From Cycas panzhihuaensis (taxonomy: Eukaryota > Cycadophyta), in contig CM041465.1 of assembly GCA_023213395.1 (NCBI GenBank), positions 34,541,741-34,605,740 of the forward strand: 64,000 nucleotides of DNA. Direction: 5' to 3'. Under the pieces are notes generated by a model. The model saw nothing but the letters and a program-made list of their open reading frames with translations. It was not told the origin of the DNA and ran no database searches. This document shows positions 1 to 10,860 of this stretch, in pieces. Numbering within the stretch: the stretch's first letter is position 1; each line of letters begins with the position of its first letter. The position numbers and the translations under genes were made by a program.

Positions 1-59
1 ACACATATTACATGAAAATTAAAGTACATTATCTTAACATGTAAACATAAGGTTTAACA
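1..59. repeat. right edge of an unidentified LTR-like repeat
   Basis: The first 50-odd bases closely match 58902-58958 (both carry 'acacatattacat', 'aaaattaaagtaca' and 'aacatgtaaacataa'). The match stops near base 57, where the Ty3 pol reading on the minus strand begins. The simplest reading is the last bases of an LTR or other repeat, ending in ...ttaaca, inserted in the Ty3 element. The repeat body lies outside the window, so the identity is unproven. Confidence 0.4.
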
Positions 60-1560
60 ATTAGTTCCTCCATCCATGTTGGCCTAATTATGGTAACGGC
101 TTTTAATGATGCTTTATCCTCTTCATGATCTTCTACTATGGATCTTGATAATATGTCTGCTATGATGTTCTCCTTTCCTTTCTTGTAAACTATTGAAAAG
201 TCAAATGCTTGTAATCTGCTAACCCACTTTTGTTGTTCATCTATTAAGGATTTTTTATTCAGGAAATATTTCAAACTGTCATGATCAGTCTTGATGATAA
301 ATTTATTTCCTAGAAAATATTGTCGCCACTATTTGATGGCATGCATAATCGCTAATATTTCTTTGTCGTATATTGGTTTGAGGCGCTCATGGCTATTGAG
401 CTTATAACTTTCATATGCTAGTGGTCAATCTTCTTATAGTAAAACTGCTCCCAACCCAAAACCAGAGGTGTCACATTCAATAGTGAAGGGTTTTGAGAAT
501 TATGGTAGTGCAAGGACTAGGGCCGTAGTCATAGTTGTCTTTAGTTATTGGAATGCTGCTTCTACTTATTGATCCCATTTAAATGCCTCTTTTCTTGTCA
601 AATCTATTAGAGGCACAGCTATATGACCATAACCCTTGATAAATTTGCATACGAAACCAACGGCTCCTAAGAATCCTCGAACTCTTGTAACATTCTTAGG
701 TGTGGGCCAGTTGATAATCACCTCGATTTTCTTTAGGTCAATTTGCACTCCTTCAAAAGATATTATATGCCCTAAATATTCTAGCTCTATTTACCCAAAT
801 GTACATTTCTTTTTGTTTGTAAATAATCGTTGGTTTTGTAATAACCAGAGGATGATCTGTATGTGTTGGAGATGCTCCTGCCAAGAACGACTATAGATTA
901 AGATATCATAAAAAGAAACTAGCACAAATTTTTGAATATACGGCTTGAGGATATAGTTCATCATATTTTGAAATGTTGCGGGGCATTCGTCAGCCCAAAA
1001 GGCATAACCCGAAATTCGAATAGCCCTTCATGTGTGCAGAAAGTCGTCTTATGCGTGTCTTCCTCTTTAATGCGAATATGATAGTATCCAGAGCGTAGAT
1101 TAATTTTTGAGAAGAACTTTGCTCTATGAAGTTCATCCAAAAGGTCATTGATAAAAGGAATCTGGTATCTATTCTTGATTGTTAATTTATTTAGAGTCTG
1201 ATAATCTCCACACATACGATATGATCCATCTTTCTTTCGTGCAATTATAACTGGAGATGCAAAGGGACTACTACTTGGCATGATGATTCCTTGTTGGAGA
1301 AGATCTTGAGTGATGTGTTCAATCTCTTATTTATGATAGAATGGGTGCCTATATGGCCTAATATTGATAGGGGCTGATTGAGGAACCAAATCAATTGCAT
1401 GCTCATATCCATGACTAGGAGGAAGTTTAGGTGGTAGTTCCTAAAAAACCTTACTGTATTGGTTAATTAGTTCTTGTACCTCCATGGGAACTTCTTCTAT
1501 TGCTATCTTATAACAAGAAATCATGAATGAGGTGGGATTTTTTTGAAGTATCTTTTCCAT
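60..1560 (-). pseudogene. Ty3-A reverse transcriptase and RNase H
   Basis: This is the replicative core that would copy element RNA into cDNA in the virus-like particle. The RT N-terminal part is readable at 961-1310, with SPFASPVIIARKKDGSYR, the DYQTLNKLT region, INLRSGYYHI and MPFGLTNAP in family order. The catalytic box near 920 reads S-F-Y-D-I-L where the family has F-D-D, so the first Asp is lost. The connection region follows at 566-800 (RGFLGAVGF, HIAVPLIDL). RNase H is readable at about 29-480, with TDHDSLKYFL and the C-terminal NIIADILSRS motif. Several stops and frameshifts break the frame. Reading stops near base 60, where a foreign repeat abuts. Identification is firm; the gene is dead. 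Confidence 0.88.
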
Positions 1561-1599
1561 ACTCTAAGATGATACCAATTGTATTGGAGGAATGTCGGG

Positions 1600-1990
1600 A
1601 GTCTGTAGTTTATACTTACGTCCCTTTTAGTGAAAACACATAAACCACGTCCGAAAATTGGTAACAATATTTCTTAAGGTTTGAAGCCATTGTACTCCTA
1701 GAACCATGTCAACCCCACTAATAAGCATGGCAAAAATGTAAGATGTGGCTCAGTACTCTGCAATACGTAAGCTTACTTGTTGGCAATAACCACCACAAGG
1801 TATAGTCCTACCATTACTATTGCCACTTAGAATATATTGAGTGGTTATACTATGAGACCTAACTTTTCTGCAGTAGGGTGATTTATGAAATTGTGTGTAC
1901 TACCACTATCTACCAAAATGGAAACCTCTGTATTTTTTATTAACCCTCAAAATCTCAATGCTTGTGGTGTGCACGTCTCCCCAGTGATGG
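1600..1990 (-). pseudogene. Ty3-A retropepsin-like aspartic protease
   Basis: The minus strand shows ILVDSGSTHNFINHPTAEKL at about 1890-1935, with the catalytic Asp in D-S-G-S followed by T-H-N-F-I as in plant Ty3 proteases. A decayed second half lies toward 1640. The protease would cleave the Gag-Pol polyprotein. It sits between gag (right) and RT (left), as expected. The frame is interrupted by stops, so only the active-site half is convincing. Confidence 0.75.
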
Positions 1991-2042
1991 CTTAAAGTGA
2001 TATTTGAACATTGTCTAGGTTTGTATTCAATAACTCCTCTAT

Positions 2043-3000
2043 CTAGGCTTCGTCTTCTTGGACCAATGCTTCCTCTTCTGTAATTTCATCCATAGTTTCA
2101 TCAGGGAGAGGGTCTTCTTCATTATTCATCATGAACATTTTCTTAGGAGGGTATCTATGTTCTCGATTATACTTTCCTCCACAACGAAAATATGTTCCAT
2201 TCTTGATGTGTTTTTCTCTTGACATTTGTTCATCTTTTTTCTCTCCCGTGGGAGCACCAGCTTTAATTCTAGACTGTGCCTAGTTTGGTTAAAATTACTG
2301 TCTAGGAGGTCTTTCAAACTCAGTTCGACGAATGAAACTTTGTCTTCCTTCTCTAAATTCTGCTTCAATGTTCCTAGCATGGCGTATGGCATCAGTTAGG
2401 AAGCTTACTTCCATGGTCTTTAGTCGGTACTTGATATTACCTCGAAGACCTGCTATGTATACTTCTATGAGTTGAGGTTCACTAATATGGGCATCTACCA
2501 TACTATACAGTCCTTGGAACTGTTCAGTATAAGATTATAATGTACTGACCTGTTGTAACCTAGTAAACTTGATGAAATAATCCATTTTCGTTGTATCTTC
2601 ATATTGCTAGAATAAAGACTTCTTAAAAAAAATCCAATTGTAGTGGATTGTTCCCTCATAATTTCTTTGCCACCACTAATTTTTCCTTATTGGTTAAAGG
2701 GGTGGTTTTAAAGTAGACCTTCATCTGCATCACCTAACTACGAATATCCTGGGATCTATTTGGGTCAAACTTTTCTAGCTGAAATATAGTTCCCTTAAGA
2801 CTAAGCCCAACTTGATCTCCTGAGTATTCCCCTCTTCTTAGCTCTGCTCCTCTTCTTTATCTCTCATTTGAAATCTAAATTTTTCTTTTGGAGCTAACAG
2901 AATATCACGAATTTCTTGTATATTCGATTTCAATTCCTTATACTGGGTTTGCATTAGCATGATACTACCATCCAAATGATCCACCCTTTTTGACACATCC
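2043..3000 (-). pseudogene. Ty3-A gag (capsid/nucleocapsid)
   Basis: Gag would form the particle and bind RNA. At 2295-2501 a 68-residue stretch includes EPQLIEVYIAGLRGNIKYRL and IRHARNIEAEFREGR, typical of the C-terminal part of the retrotrans_gag domain. At 2129-2225 lies a damaged zinc knuckle: YFRCGGKYNREHRYPPKK keeps the central Cys and the His, but two Cys positions now read Tyr. An acidic tail follows (EEDPLPDETMDEITEEE). The N-terminal part toward 3000 is recognisable only in scattered pieces and is frame-shifted. Confidence 0.75.
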
Positions 3001-3141
3001 TCGATTCCCTAGGAGGCTTGGAGAACCATTTTTCCTATTGTGGTTTTTCCTGGCCTTAACTCCGTTCTATTGAAAAAAAAAAAAAAAAAAAATACTCAGA
3101 TATTTCTTGCAGAGACACACTAAATACCCACTTCGAACGAA

Positions 3142-3153
3142 GATCTGATACCA
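3142..3153 (-). promoter_or_regulatory. primer-binding site of Ty3-A
   Basis: The minus strand reads TGGTATCAGATC, one mismatch from TGGTATCAGAGC, the plant initiator-Met tRNA complement. It lies immediately inside the 5' LTR, where minus-strand DNA synthesis would be primed. Confidence 0.8.
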
Positions 3154-4128
3154 CTTATAGCAACCTTATAGAATTCTTCTAACAGATTTTATAGAAATAG
3201 ATAAAATATCCACCAAATGCACTTGCAAAATATCCAATCAAGAGAGCAATAATACAAATCCACAAATGACTCTGTAATTATTGTTGATAATGAATCCCTC
3301 TTCGAGGCAAGGTGCCCTCCACAATGCTCCTAAAAGGGCCAAAAATATTGCAGTCTAAGACTTCTCCAATGATGATGAAATGAGGTTGTAAATTCTCCTT
3401 AAATAGGTGGCCAAAGGATAGCAATAGAAGTTGGCCAGAAAAGATGATATTATTCTTAATATTGCACAAATAGAAGTTGGCCAAGACTTCTCCAAAAACT
3501 GGCAGGCTAACTTTAAATGGTCGTAATTTTTGATACAAATGTCAGAATTAACTTTCGTCTGGACCATTGGAATCATCATTCAGAGACCTTCAATTTGAAT
3601 GGTCATAAGCTATATTTATGACCATATTTAGGAATGCTATATTATGTGAATATTTTCATATTTTATTTGCATGGCATCATCTCTCTTAAAATGAATCATG
3701 TATGTTGCATACAGGAAAGCCACTTCATAGTTGTATGTGCATCCTTTATCTTGAAAATAAGAAAGGACTTGCATGCATAGTTTCTAATGTGTTTGTTTAA
3801 AAAAATAACAAAAAAAGACTTACATGCATAGTTTCTAGTGTGTTTGCTTAAAAAGAACAACAAAAAAGGACTTGCATGCATAGTTTCTAGTGTGTTTGTT
3901 AAAAAAATAAAAAGAAAAAAGAAAAAAGAACTTGTATGCATAGTTTCTAGTATGTTTGTTAAAAAAAGAAAACAAAAACAAAAACAAAAAAGGACTTGCA
4001 TGCATAGTTTCTAGTGTGTTTGTTTGAGATTTCATTATATATAAAAAAAAAAAGGATTGACGTAAGTTTGGTCTCATGGTTTCTTTGATTGTATCATTTT
4101 GCTCTCTTAGCTTTGCACCCTTGCAACA
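3154..4128 (-). repeat. 5' LTR of Ty3-A (outer edge approximate)
   Basis: The inner edge is fixed by the adjoining PBS. The outer edge is tentatively placed at 4128, where the minus strand starts TGTTGCAAGG. The LTR is about 970 bp and contains the 3765-4023 minisatellite. No partner LTR is in the window, so the outer edge is a guess. Short minus-strand ORFs inside it are low-complexity Phe/Lys-rich translations of the minisatellite, not genes. Confidence 0.5.
3765..4023. repeat. five-copy minisatellite inside the LTR
   Basis: Five copies of a roughly 31-bp core (ggacttgcatgcatagtttc then tagtgtgtttg) start at about 3765, 3817, 3868, 3928 and 3992. They are separated by A-rich spacers of varying length, so the periods are about 52, 51, 60 and 64 bp. 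The core carries the palindrome tgcatgca. Confidence 0.9.
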
Positions 4129-4929
4129 ATATCAAAACACAGAAACCCAAACAGGATAAACTATTATTTCCAGTAGCTTACCCTCTCCTACATCTTAGTA
4201 AAACTCAAAAAGTTGAACTGATTATAAGAGAGGAGTCCCTAGGAAGGATCTTGAGGATATTATAAGTGCAGCTCCAAACTTAGAACTCCTTTATCAAGTT
4301 GTGTAGGTTGTTGGATTCTATCGCCCAATTTCACATCCATACCTTTCATCATACCCACTCTCACTAAGGTAGACGGCACTATTAGGCGAAGACTCCTTCT
4401 TAGGAGTTAGGCAAAGATGGTCACATTTATGTCTCTTTTGAGCTTCGTATTGGATCTTCTCCAAGCCCCATACCATCTTTTTAGCAGCCTCATTAACTAC
4501 CCACCCGTAGAACACCTTCATCTTACTAGAGATAGACCTTGAATCCCTTAGGATCTTAGTGAAGCTATTCATATAGTTAAGGCATTTAAGTCAAAATAAA
4601 AATCTTATTATCGTCTAAAAATATTAAGAAATAATAGAACCTTTAGACCAAATGTCGCCATAGCCCAAGGGATAATTAATAATAAAAGTAATCTATATCC
4701 TAATACAATAAAAATGCGAAATAATAATCCATAAAATAATCCACATAAATACTATTAATTCATGGAAGAAGGAATAGAGAAACATTGGTAGAAAGGTATT
4801 TACTATTAACATAATGAAGAGAGGCTAAAAGGACATAAATATCTAGAACAAAAAATATATTCCTAGTTATTATAAACATAGAAATAATAAATTAAATAGC
4901 CTAAGATAGTGGAATAAGAGAATGACATA
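4129..4929. other. interval between Ty3-A and Ty3-B; one unrecognised minus-strand ORF
   Basis: No conserved domain is visible. The only uninterrupted reading is a minus-strand 84-residue ORF at 4318-4572 (starts MNSFTKILRDSRSISSKMKV, includes GWVVNEAAKKMVWGLEKI). I do not recognise it. It could be a decayed exon, an extra ORF of a transposon, or chance. 4580-4929 is AT-rich and probably holds the eroded gag of Ty3-B, but I cannot show motifs. Confidence 0.35.
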
Positions 4930-4949
4930 GAATATAATTAGTAATTTAA

Positions 4950-5460
4950 GAAGGAATTAGTAATGTCCTTATTAGCAATGCTTGGAATCTCTATACTTAA
5001 AACCCTAAAAATTGAAGGATTTATTAAAAAGAAGGGTATAATCATTTTAATTAATTTAGGAAGTACCCATAATTTTATTGACCACCACTATGCCATAAAA
5101 TTAGGATTATAGGTTATAAAAATACCTACTTCTAAGTTCGAGTTAGTAGTTATCAACAAATACATGGTGAAGGAATCTTAAAAAATCTTAAAATCTCCTT
5201 GGGTGATTATATCTTAAAAGTAATCATTTTTTTTGTTATTGAAATTGGAGAAGTTAATGTTGTACCAAGGAGTCAATGGTTGGGAACCTTAGGTAGCTAT
5301 AAAAGAAATTTGTAGGATATGTTTATAAGATTCAAAGAGGTTGATAAAACCATTACCTTATAAGGATTGGTGATTCCTAATACTCAATAAGTAACTTCAT
5401 ATCAAATAAATAAATTACTCTATAAAGTTTATCTAAGATATGTGATACAATTATTCTTGA
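4950..5460 (+). pseudogene. Ty3-B aspartic protease
   Basis: The plus strand reads I-L-K-T-L-K-I-E-G-F-I-K-K-K then L-G-S-T-H-N-F-I-D-H at about 5068-5097. The family has D-S-G-S-T-H-N-F-I, so the catalytic Asp-Ser has become Asn-Leu. A later stretch (V-V-P-R-S-Q-W-L near 5255, then L-G) matches the usual end of the domain before RT. Stops and frame changes occur. The reading runs up to copia-A at 5575. Confidence 0.75.
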
Positions 5461-5574
5461 TGAACATGGAAAATAATAAACAAGAATCTATGGATAATCA
5501 AATGCAAAGCTTGATGAATAAGCATTAAGTGATATTTCAAGAATTACAACAATCTTAACTCTTGATCATGATTT

Positions 5575-5872
5575 TGAAAAGAGTGGATTTATCCTTCATC
5601 TCCATGCACTAAACACAAAGGCAAACATGGGAGCGAGAGAGACTTGAGAGAAAGAAAGTAGCTCTCACAAAATAGGGAGGTAAGAATAAGCCTCCTCCAT
5701 TGATCTTTTACTTTTATATTGAGAGAGAGAGCATTATAGTTAGGTGAAATAAAATTACACATAATACACATAAAAGTGCATTTCACTTAAGTGATCTAAT
5801 TTAAAGTTCACTTAAGACTCTTTTTAGAAATAATCAACCAATGTAATGACCTTGTGACATTAACCCTTTTCA
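5575..5872 (-). repeat. 3' LTR of copia-A
   Basis: Plus-strand ends are TGAAAAGAG and CCCTTTTCA, imperfect terminal inverted repeats. It aligns end to end without gaps with 12895-13192. It contains the palindrome CACTTAAGTG (5784-5793) and a second CACTTAAG (5809-5816). Confidence 0.95.
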
Positions 5873-5886
5873 ATCTCCCCTTTAAT
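5873..5886 (-). promoter_or_regulatory. polypurine tract of copia-A
   Basis: The minus strand reads TTAAAGGGGAGAT directly before the 3' LTR, the expected plus-strand primer. Copia-D has AAGGAGGAGAT at the same place. Confidence 0.85.
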
Positions 5887-6176
5887 GGTAGAAGGTCATT
5901 TCATCCTATTTTATTCTATCCTATGAGGTCTTCATTTGAGCCTCTTACAAAATAAACTACTATGACACTTTTATGAGAAACCCTCATGGGGAAGAATACC
6001 CATAAATTTTCTAATCTACTAACCTGACTCAAGCATCTCTTTAAATAAAGCTAGATAGCTAATCAGTATAATGAATCTTGTAGTTGAAATCTACTAAGTC
6101 TCCATATACCATTTGGTCATTCCCCATGCCCTTTCAGGTTTCAATTTTTAAAAATAATACAACCCTTATCCTTTCG

Positions 6177-6262
6177 TACCCATAAGGGGTTTTCATGAAT
6201 GGGATAGAGCAGAGACTTACTCTTGTCCTTCCACACCCATAAGGGGTTTTCATGAATGAGAC
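6177..6262. repeat. 3' UTR repeat of copia-A
   Basis: Two copies of 'cacccataaggggttttcat', about 58 bp apart. Copia-D has three related units at the same place (47842, 47898 and 47959, opposite orientation) and copia-E is truncated next to one (51545). It lies between RNase H and the PPT. Confidence 0.75.
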
Positions 6263-6339
6263 AGAGTATGTTGGTCCTATTGTCATCTCCTTTAATCAGT
6301 CAGAGATGGAGGCCCTAAGGCTAAGTTGCTTTTAAAACT

Positions 6340-8040
6340 ATTCAAACTTCACCCTCTTCAGTGGTTTAGTGAAGATATCGGCTACTTGATCTACTGTGGG
6401 GCAGTACTCCAATTGAATTGTGCCATCATGAACTAGTTCTCTAATCCTGTGGACTTTCATACTTATATGTTTGGTACGAGAATGAAATATAGGATTTTTA
6501 GCCATTTGGATTGTAGATTGATTATCTATATGTAATCTAGTAGAACTTGTTTAGGTGGCATTTAATATATTCAATAATTTTCTAAGCCATATCACCTCCT
6601 TTCTTATCTCAGAAGCAACAATATACTCATCTTCGACAGTTGAGTCTGTAACTATCTTCTACTATCTGTATTTCCATGATATTGGTGATGTTACAAGAAA
6701 TGTTACATACTAAGATGTAGATCTTCCTCTGTCTTTATCTTTGGTAAAGTCTAAGTCTGTGTGTGTATAAAGTTTAAATTCTACATTAGGTTCATACAAT
6801 AGACCATATTTATTGGTCATCTTTAGGCATCTCAACACTTATATTGTAACTTGCTAATGATTCCACTTAGGATTTATCATGAATCTTGCAGGAATGCTGA
6901 CAGAGTGTGCATTATATGGCCTTGTGTTAGTAGTATAGATGAGACTACCTATAAGTTTCCTGTAGAGTATTGCATCTACCTCCCTGATATCACCACTATC
7001 TGAGAGTTTAATATTAGGCTCCATAGGTGTATCCATTGGTTGAGCACCTTCCAACTGAAACTTTGTCAGAAGATCATTGATATATTTTTCTTGAGAGAGA
7101 AAGATTTTTCCATTCTTTTGAGTTACTTCAATTTCTAAGTAATATTCTATCAACCTGAGGTCAGACAAATCTAAAGTTTTAGTAAGGTCCTTCTTCAGTT
7201 AGCTGATTACCTATTCACTATTCCCCATTATTAGCATGTCATCCATAAAGATTAAGAGGTAAGTAACTTTATCATTTTAATTCTTGATGAATAATATTAT
7301 ATCAATATCTTGATAGTCACAAACCTCATATCCAAGTTGCCTCATTCTTTTAGACAACTTGATAAACCAAGTACGAGGGGCTTGTTTTATGCCATACAAG
7401 GACATTTTGAGCCTGCAAACCTTATGCTCCTGACCAACAATCTCGTATCCTTTTGGTTGATCCATGTAAATTTCTTCTTTAAGGTCCCCATTGAGAAATG
7501 TAGCCTTAACATCGAGTTGGTGGATTTTCTAACTCTATTGAGTAGCCAAGGCTATAAGAGTTCTGATTGTAGGTCACTTAGTTATAGGAGAAAAAATTTC
7601 AGTATAGTCAATGCCTTCCCTTTGCATGAATCCTTTTGCTGCCAACCTCACCTTGTGTTTTTCTATGGTGCCATCTGATCTGTACTTATTTTTAAACACC
7701 TATTATTTTGAACTACCTTTCTTCTAAGTGGTAGATCAACAAGCTCCCATGTACCATTCTTAATACGAGATTGGTACTCTTCATTCATGTCATTTCTCCA
7801 AGCTGCATGCTTTATAGCTTCTTGGTATGTTAGGGGCTCTTCATTAAAAGTAAGGTGCAGTTTTGCTGGTTCAAGCTCAATAGAAAGTGATGCATGCATC
7901 CTTGCTCTATGGGCACTTCTAGTACTATTTTTTCCTATCTCATCTGGTCGCATATCCTTGTGTAGTTGGTAGGCTTTACGAAAACCTCGAGTTGGGAATG
8001 ATGTTTTCATTTCCACAGCCTCTTGCTCTTCATTTTGATC
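6340..8040 (-). pseudogene. copia-A reverse transcriptase and RNase H
   Basis: From N to C on the minus strand: QEAIKHAAWRNDMNEEYQSR and TWELVDLPLRRKVV (7663-7860), the linker between integrase and RT; DQPKGYEIVGQ and KMSLYGIKQAPRTWF (7277-7465); LRLIEYYLEIEVTQKNGKIF and YRKLIGSLIYTTNTRP (6854-7168); then a decayed RNase H ending in V-A-D-I-F-T-K-P-L near 6370. These are the standard copia RVT_2 and Ty1-type RNase H landmarks. Stops and frameshifts separate the blocks. The RT would convert element RNA to cDNA. Confidence 0.88.
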
Positions 8041-9350
8041 CTAAAAAGGATCATGTGAAATGTTTGGAATAGAGGAAGTTGACGATGTTGGAGAAGATGG
8101 GCTAGCCATAGATGTTGGAGAAGATGATCCTTCTGCTATGGCTTTGCCTTTGTCAACTTAGCTATTCACAAATGATGGTGCTAGATGTATACACATTAGC
8201 TGGGAGTCACAACTTGTATCCTCTGAGGCTCTATTGTCAGATTCCAAAATTTTGAGCAACTGTTGAGCATCTTCCCCCTTAAATTTTAGAATTTAGACAT
8301 CAAATTCAGTAGTATCATTAAATCAGTATGAAGGCATCTTTGAGTCAAGTCTAAGTAATTGATCTTCAATCTCTACAAAGATAACATCTCTAATGATGAT
8401 GATTTTATGCTGTGAAGGTATGAAAACCTTGTACCCCTTTTTGTCCATAGGGTATCTGACAAAGATGTCTTTGATAGCTCTATCTTAGAGCTTGTTTCTA
8501 TCTTCCTCTAAAATATGAGCATAACAAATAAAGACAAAAAATCTAAACTGGGAGATAGAGGGGATTTGTCCATACTACATTTCATGTGGAGAGGTGCTGA
8601 GCTTGGAGGGACTAATAGTGTTGATACAATACACAGCAGTCGGGATAGCCTCAGCCCAAAGATAGATAGGAACATTCTTATATACTAGCATAGCACAAGC
8701 CATGTTCATTATAGTCTTGTTCATGCACTCGGTAACTCTATTTTGCTGGGGTGTACCTACAATAGTGGTCTAATGTTTGATTCTATATTGAGTTAGGTAC
8801 GATTTAAATTCATTGGATATGTACTCGCCACCATTGTCAGTCTTGAGTATTTTGATCTTGAATCTAGATTCATTTTCCATATAGGCCTTGAAAGCTTGAA
8901 ATATAGAAAAAGCTTCATATTTCTTTACAAGAAAAGCAACCCATACTTTCTTGGTAAAATCATCAATGAAAGTAATATAGTAACACTTCTATTTGAGAGA
9001 AGGGATAGGTATAAGACCACATATATCTGAGTGTATAAGCTGCAAAGGTTGGCTAGAATTCCACTGACTACGAGGAAAAGGTTGTCTTTAAGATTTGGCA
9101 ATAATACATGCTTCACATTTAAAGGGCTTAGAGGAGAGCCTAGGCAAACCAAGAAGAGTGGCTTGTAGTTCTCTTAAATAATCAATTTTGATATGGCCCA
9201 TACAAGCATGCCATAGGGCCACTTGGGATAACTTTTGAGGAGTAAGGGTTGTGGTAAAGGTAGAGTCATCATCAACATAGTTGGCTTTAGAGGATGGTGA
9301 GCCAGTTAGGCAAAAAAGTTTTCCATTACGAATTATGGTCATAACCACAG
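8041..9350 (-). pseudogene. copia-A integrase with HHCC zinc domain
   Basis: The zinc-binding N-terminus is at 9088-9348: VALWHACMGHIKIDYLREL with both His, then KCEACIIAKS with both Cys. The catalytic core continues leftward through 8925-9080 in other frames. The C-terminal part (KGYKVFIPS-like, near 8420) and the Ser/Pro-rich linker lie at 8040-8460. Integrase would insert the cDNA. Frameshifts break the core, so the DDE triad cannot be read in one frame. Confidence 0.85.
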
Positions 9351-10860
9351 CATTTGAAGGAGGTTGAATGACATAGAGAGTTTGATTGTTTATAGCTACA
9401 CTCAGATCAAATCCATGAGAGATAAGGGTGGACAGGGAGAGTAGATTCTACTTCAGAGCAGGAATATATAAAACATCAACAAGTGTAAAATCTGGAAGGC
9501 TTGGGAGTTTTAGGCAAACAGTTCCAAGTCCTTCAAATGACTAAGATGATTTATCAGTTATGTGTACAACACCGCGAACTTCAGAGTCAAAATTCTAAAA
9601 GAACTAGCAATGACACATCATGTGTTGTATTACTCTGGTATCCATGATCCATAATGAAGTATTTGAGGTGGTACTATTTGCAACTCCAAGTGGTGAAGGC
9701 AAAAGTAAATAAGCTTAGCCATAATAAGCCTCAATATACTTAGTGGATCTATCAACAACATTTGATGAAGTGGTCCCAATTCTTTGAAGGTGTGCATGAG
9801 CAAATTACATTCCACCAAAAGCATCTTCAAAAGAAGTATTATCAACATTATGTGCACCATGGTGTTGTTGATAACTCAGTAATTTATTGGTAGAAGTTCT
9901 ATAATTTTTGGCATAATGTCCTTTTCTATTACACCTTTGGCACATAATTGTTTAATTTCCAGTGCCATAAGAAGTATTGGGCTAGTTGGATTGTCTCTGA
10001 TTACTGGATCTAGGTCCAAGTTAATTATTTTGGCCTTGGCCTTGAGACTGTTTTTGTTGGAGTTAAGTAGCCTATTGACCAAGAGGATATTTTCCTTGTT
10101 GTCTACCTCTTCTTCTTCCACGGGAATTACCACCTCTATGAGAGTATTGACCTTGATTTTTGGTATAACAAAGATCTTCTTCCACTTCAAAAGCAGCATC
10201 AACTGGATATGATATAATGGCAAAGTTGGTATCAAAGGTCTTATCAAATTCAATGAACTTATTAGCAAGAGCCTCAAAGTTTAGGGTCTTTAAAGTGCCA
10301 CTAGATTGAAGACTTCCTAATAGAATTTTGTGAGCTAGGATACAAAGACATGACTGAATCCAAAAAGCCTATGTAATACATTGATTTTTAAAATATTTAT
10401 CAATGCCTTGCTTGATTGGATAAAGGAGATTGATTGTCTCACTTGCATGTCCTTTTTGCATTTTTAATTTGTTCATCTTCAGCACTAAGTGAACAAATTC
10501 TAAGTCTGATTTAGTCTCAAAGTTCTTTTTAAGAACTTTAAGAACTTTCCATGTTATATCATGTACAACTTCATCAATGAGATTATGCAGGGAATAATTA
10601 GTAACAAGCAGTATCCTTGCACAGATTTTATTATCATCAAGTTCCCATTGACGTTTAGTTACAGCTTCAATGGGTGCAGTTGGAGCACCTCCTCTAAAAG
10701 TAGATGAGGTAGTTATAGCTGCAACAGATGGTATAGGTTGCAAGTTATCTCTCTACATACCTTCATACTTTATTGCATTTCTGACACCAGTGAACCACAT
10801 GTCCTAATTTTCTTTCCCTTTTAGAAGGCAATTCATATTTTTCTTGAACTGTGAAGAAAT
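9351..10860 (-). pseudogene. copia-A gag and protease
   Basis: The gag N-terminal half is at 10369-10743, a 124-residue stretch with KRQWELDDNKICARILLVTN, HDITWKVLKVLKKNFETKSD and FVHLVLKMNKLKMQKGH, typical of the copia gag domain (UBN2/Retrotran_gag). The next part (9876-10277) is frame-shifted but aligns with copia-E gag; a knuckle-like C-x-R-x-x-K region lies near 9940. The protease (about 9420-9660) is visible only by alignment with copia-D, where M-D-T-G marks the active site. It lies between the leader and integrase, as expected. Confidence 0.8.

Larger units (their letters stand above)
60..4128 (-). mobile_element. Ty3/gypsy LTR retrotransposon Ty3-A, 5' part, decayed
   Basis: Reading leftward on the minus strand the order is 5' LTR (about 4128-3154), PBS, gag, protease, reverse transcriptase, RNase H. 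This is the gag-PR-RT-RH order of Ty3 elements. The integrase and 3' LTR are not present; they are lost or lie left of the window. Coding parts are broken by stops and frameshifts, and the first catalytic Asp of the RT box is replaced. A 19-base A run at 3074-3092 lies between the PBS and gag and is an internal A tract, not a poly(A) tail. Confidence 0.85.

Noticed and set aside
3074-3092. 19-base A run as a LINE poly(A) tail
   Set aside because: It lies between the PBS and gag of Ty3-A, has no LINE sequence on either side and no target duplication. It is an internal A tract.
3765-4023. CRISPR-like repeat-spacer array
   Set aside because: Spacers are A-rich runs of variable length, the repeats sit in an LTR of a eukaryotic retrotransposon, and there are no cas-like genes.
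3696-4077. Minus-strand Phe-rich ORFs of 80-101 residues
   Set aside because: They are translations of the A-rich minisatellite in two frames; low complexity, no domain.
7310-7678. 122-residue plus-strand ORF in copia-A (and its counterpart at 52731-52973)
   Set aside because: It is antisense to the copia RT, which is recognisable on the minus strand. The pattern recurs in sister elements only because the RT does.
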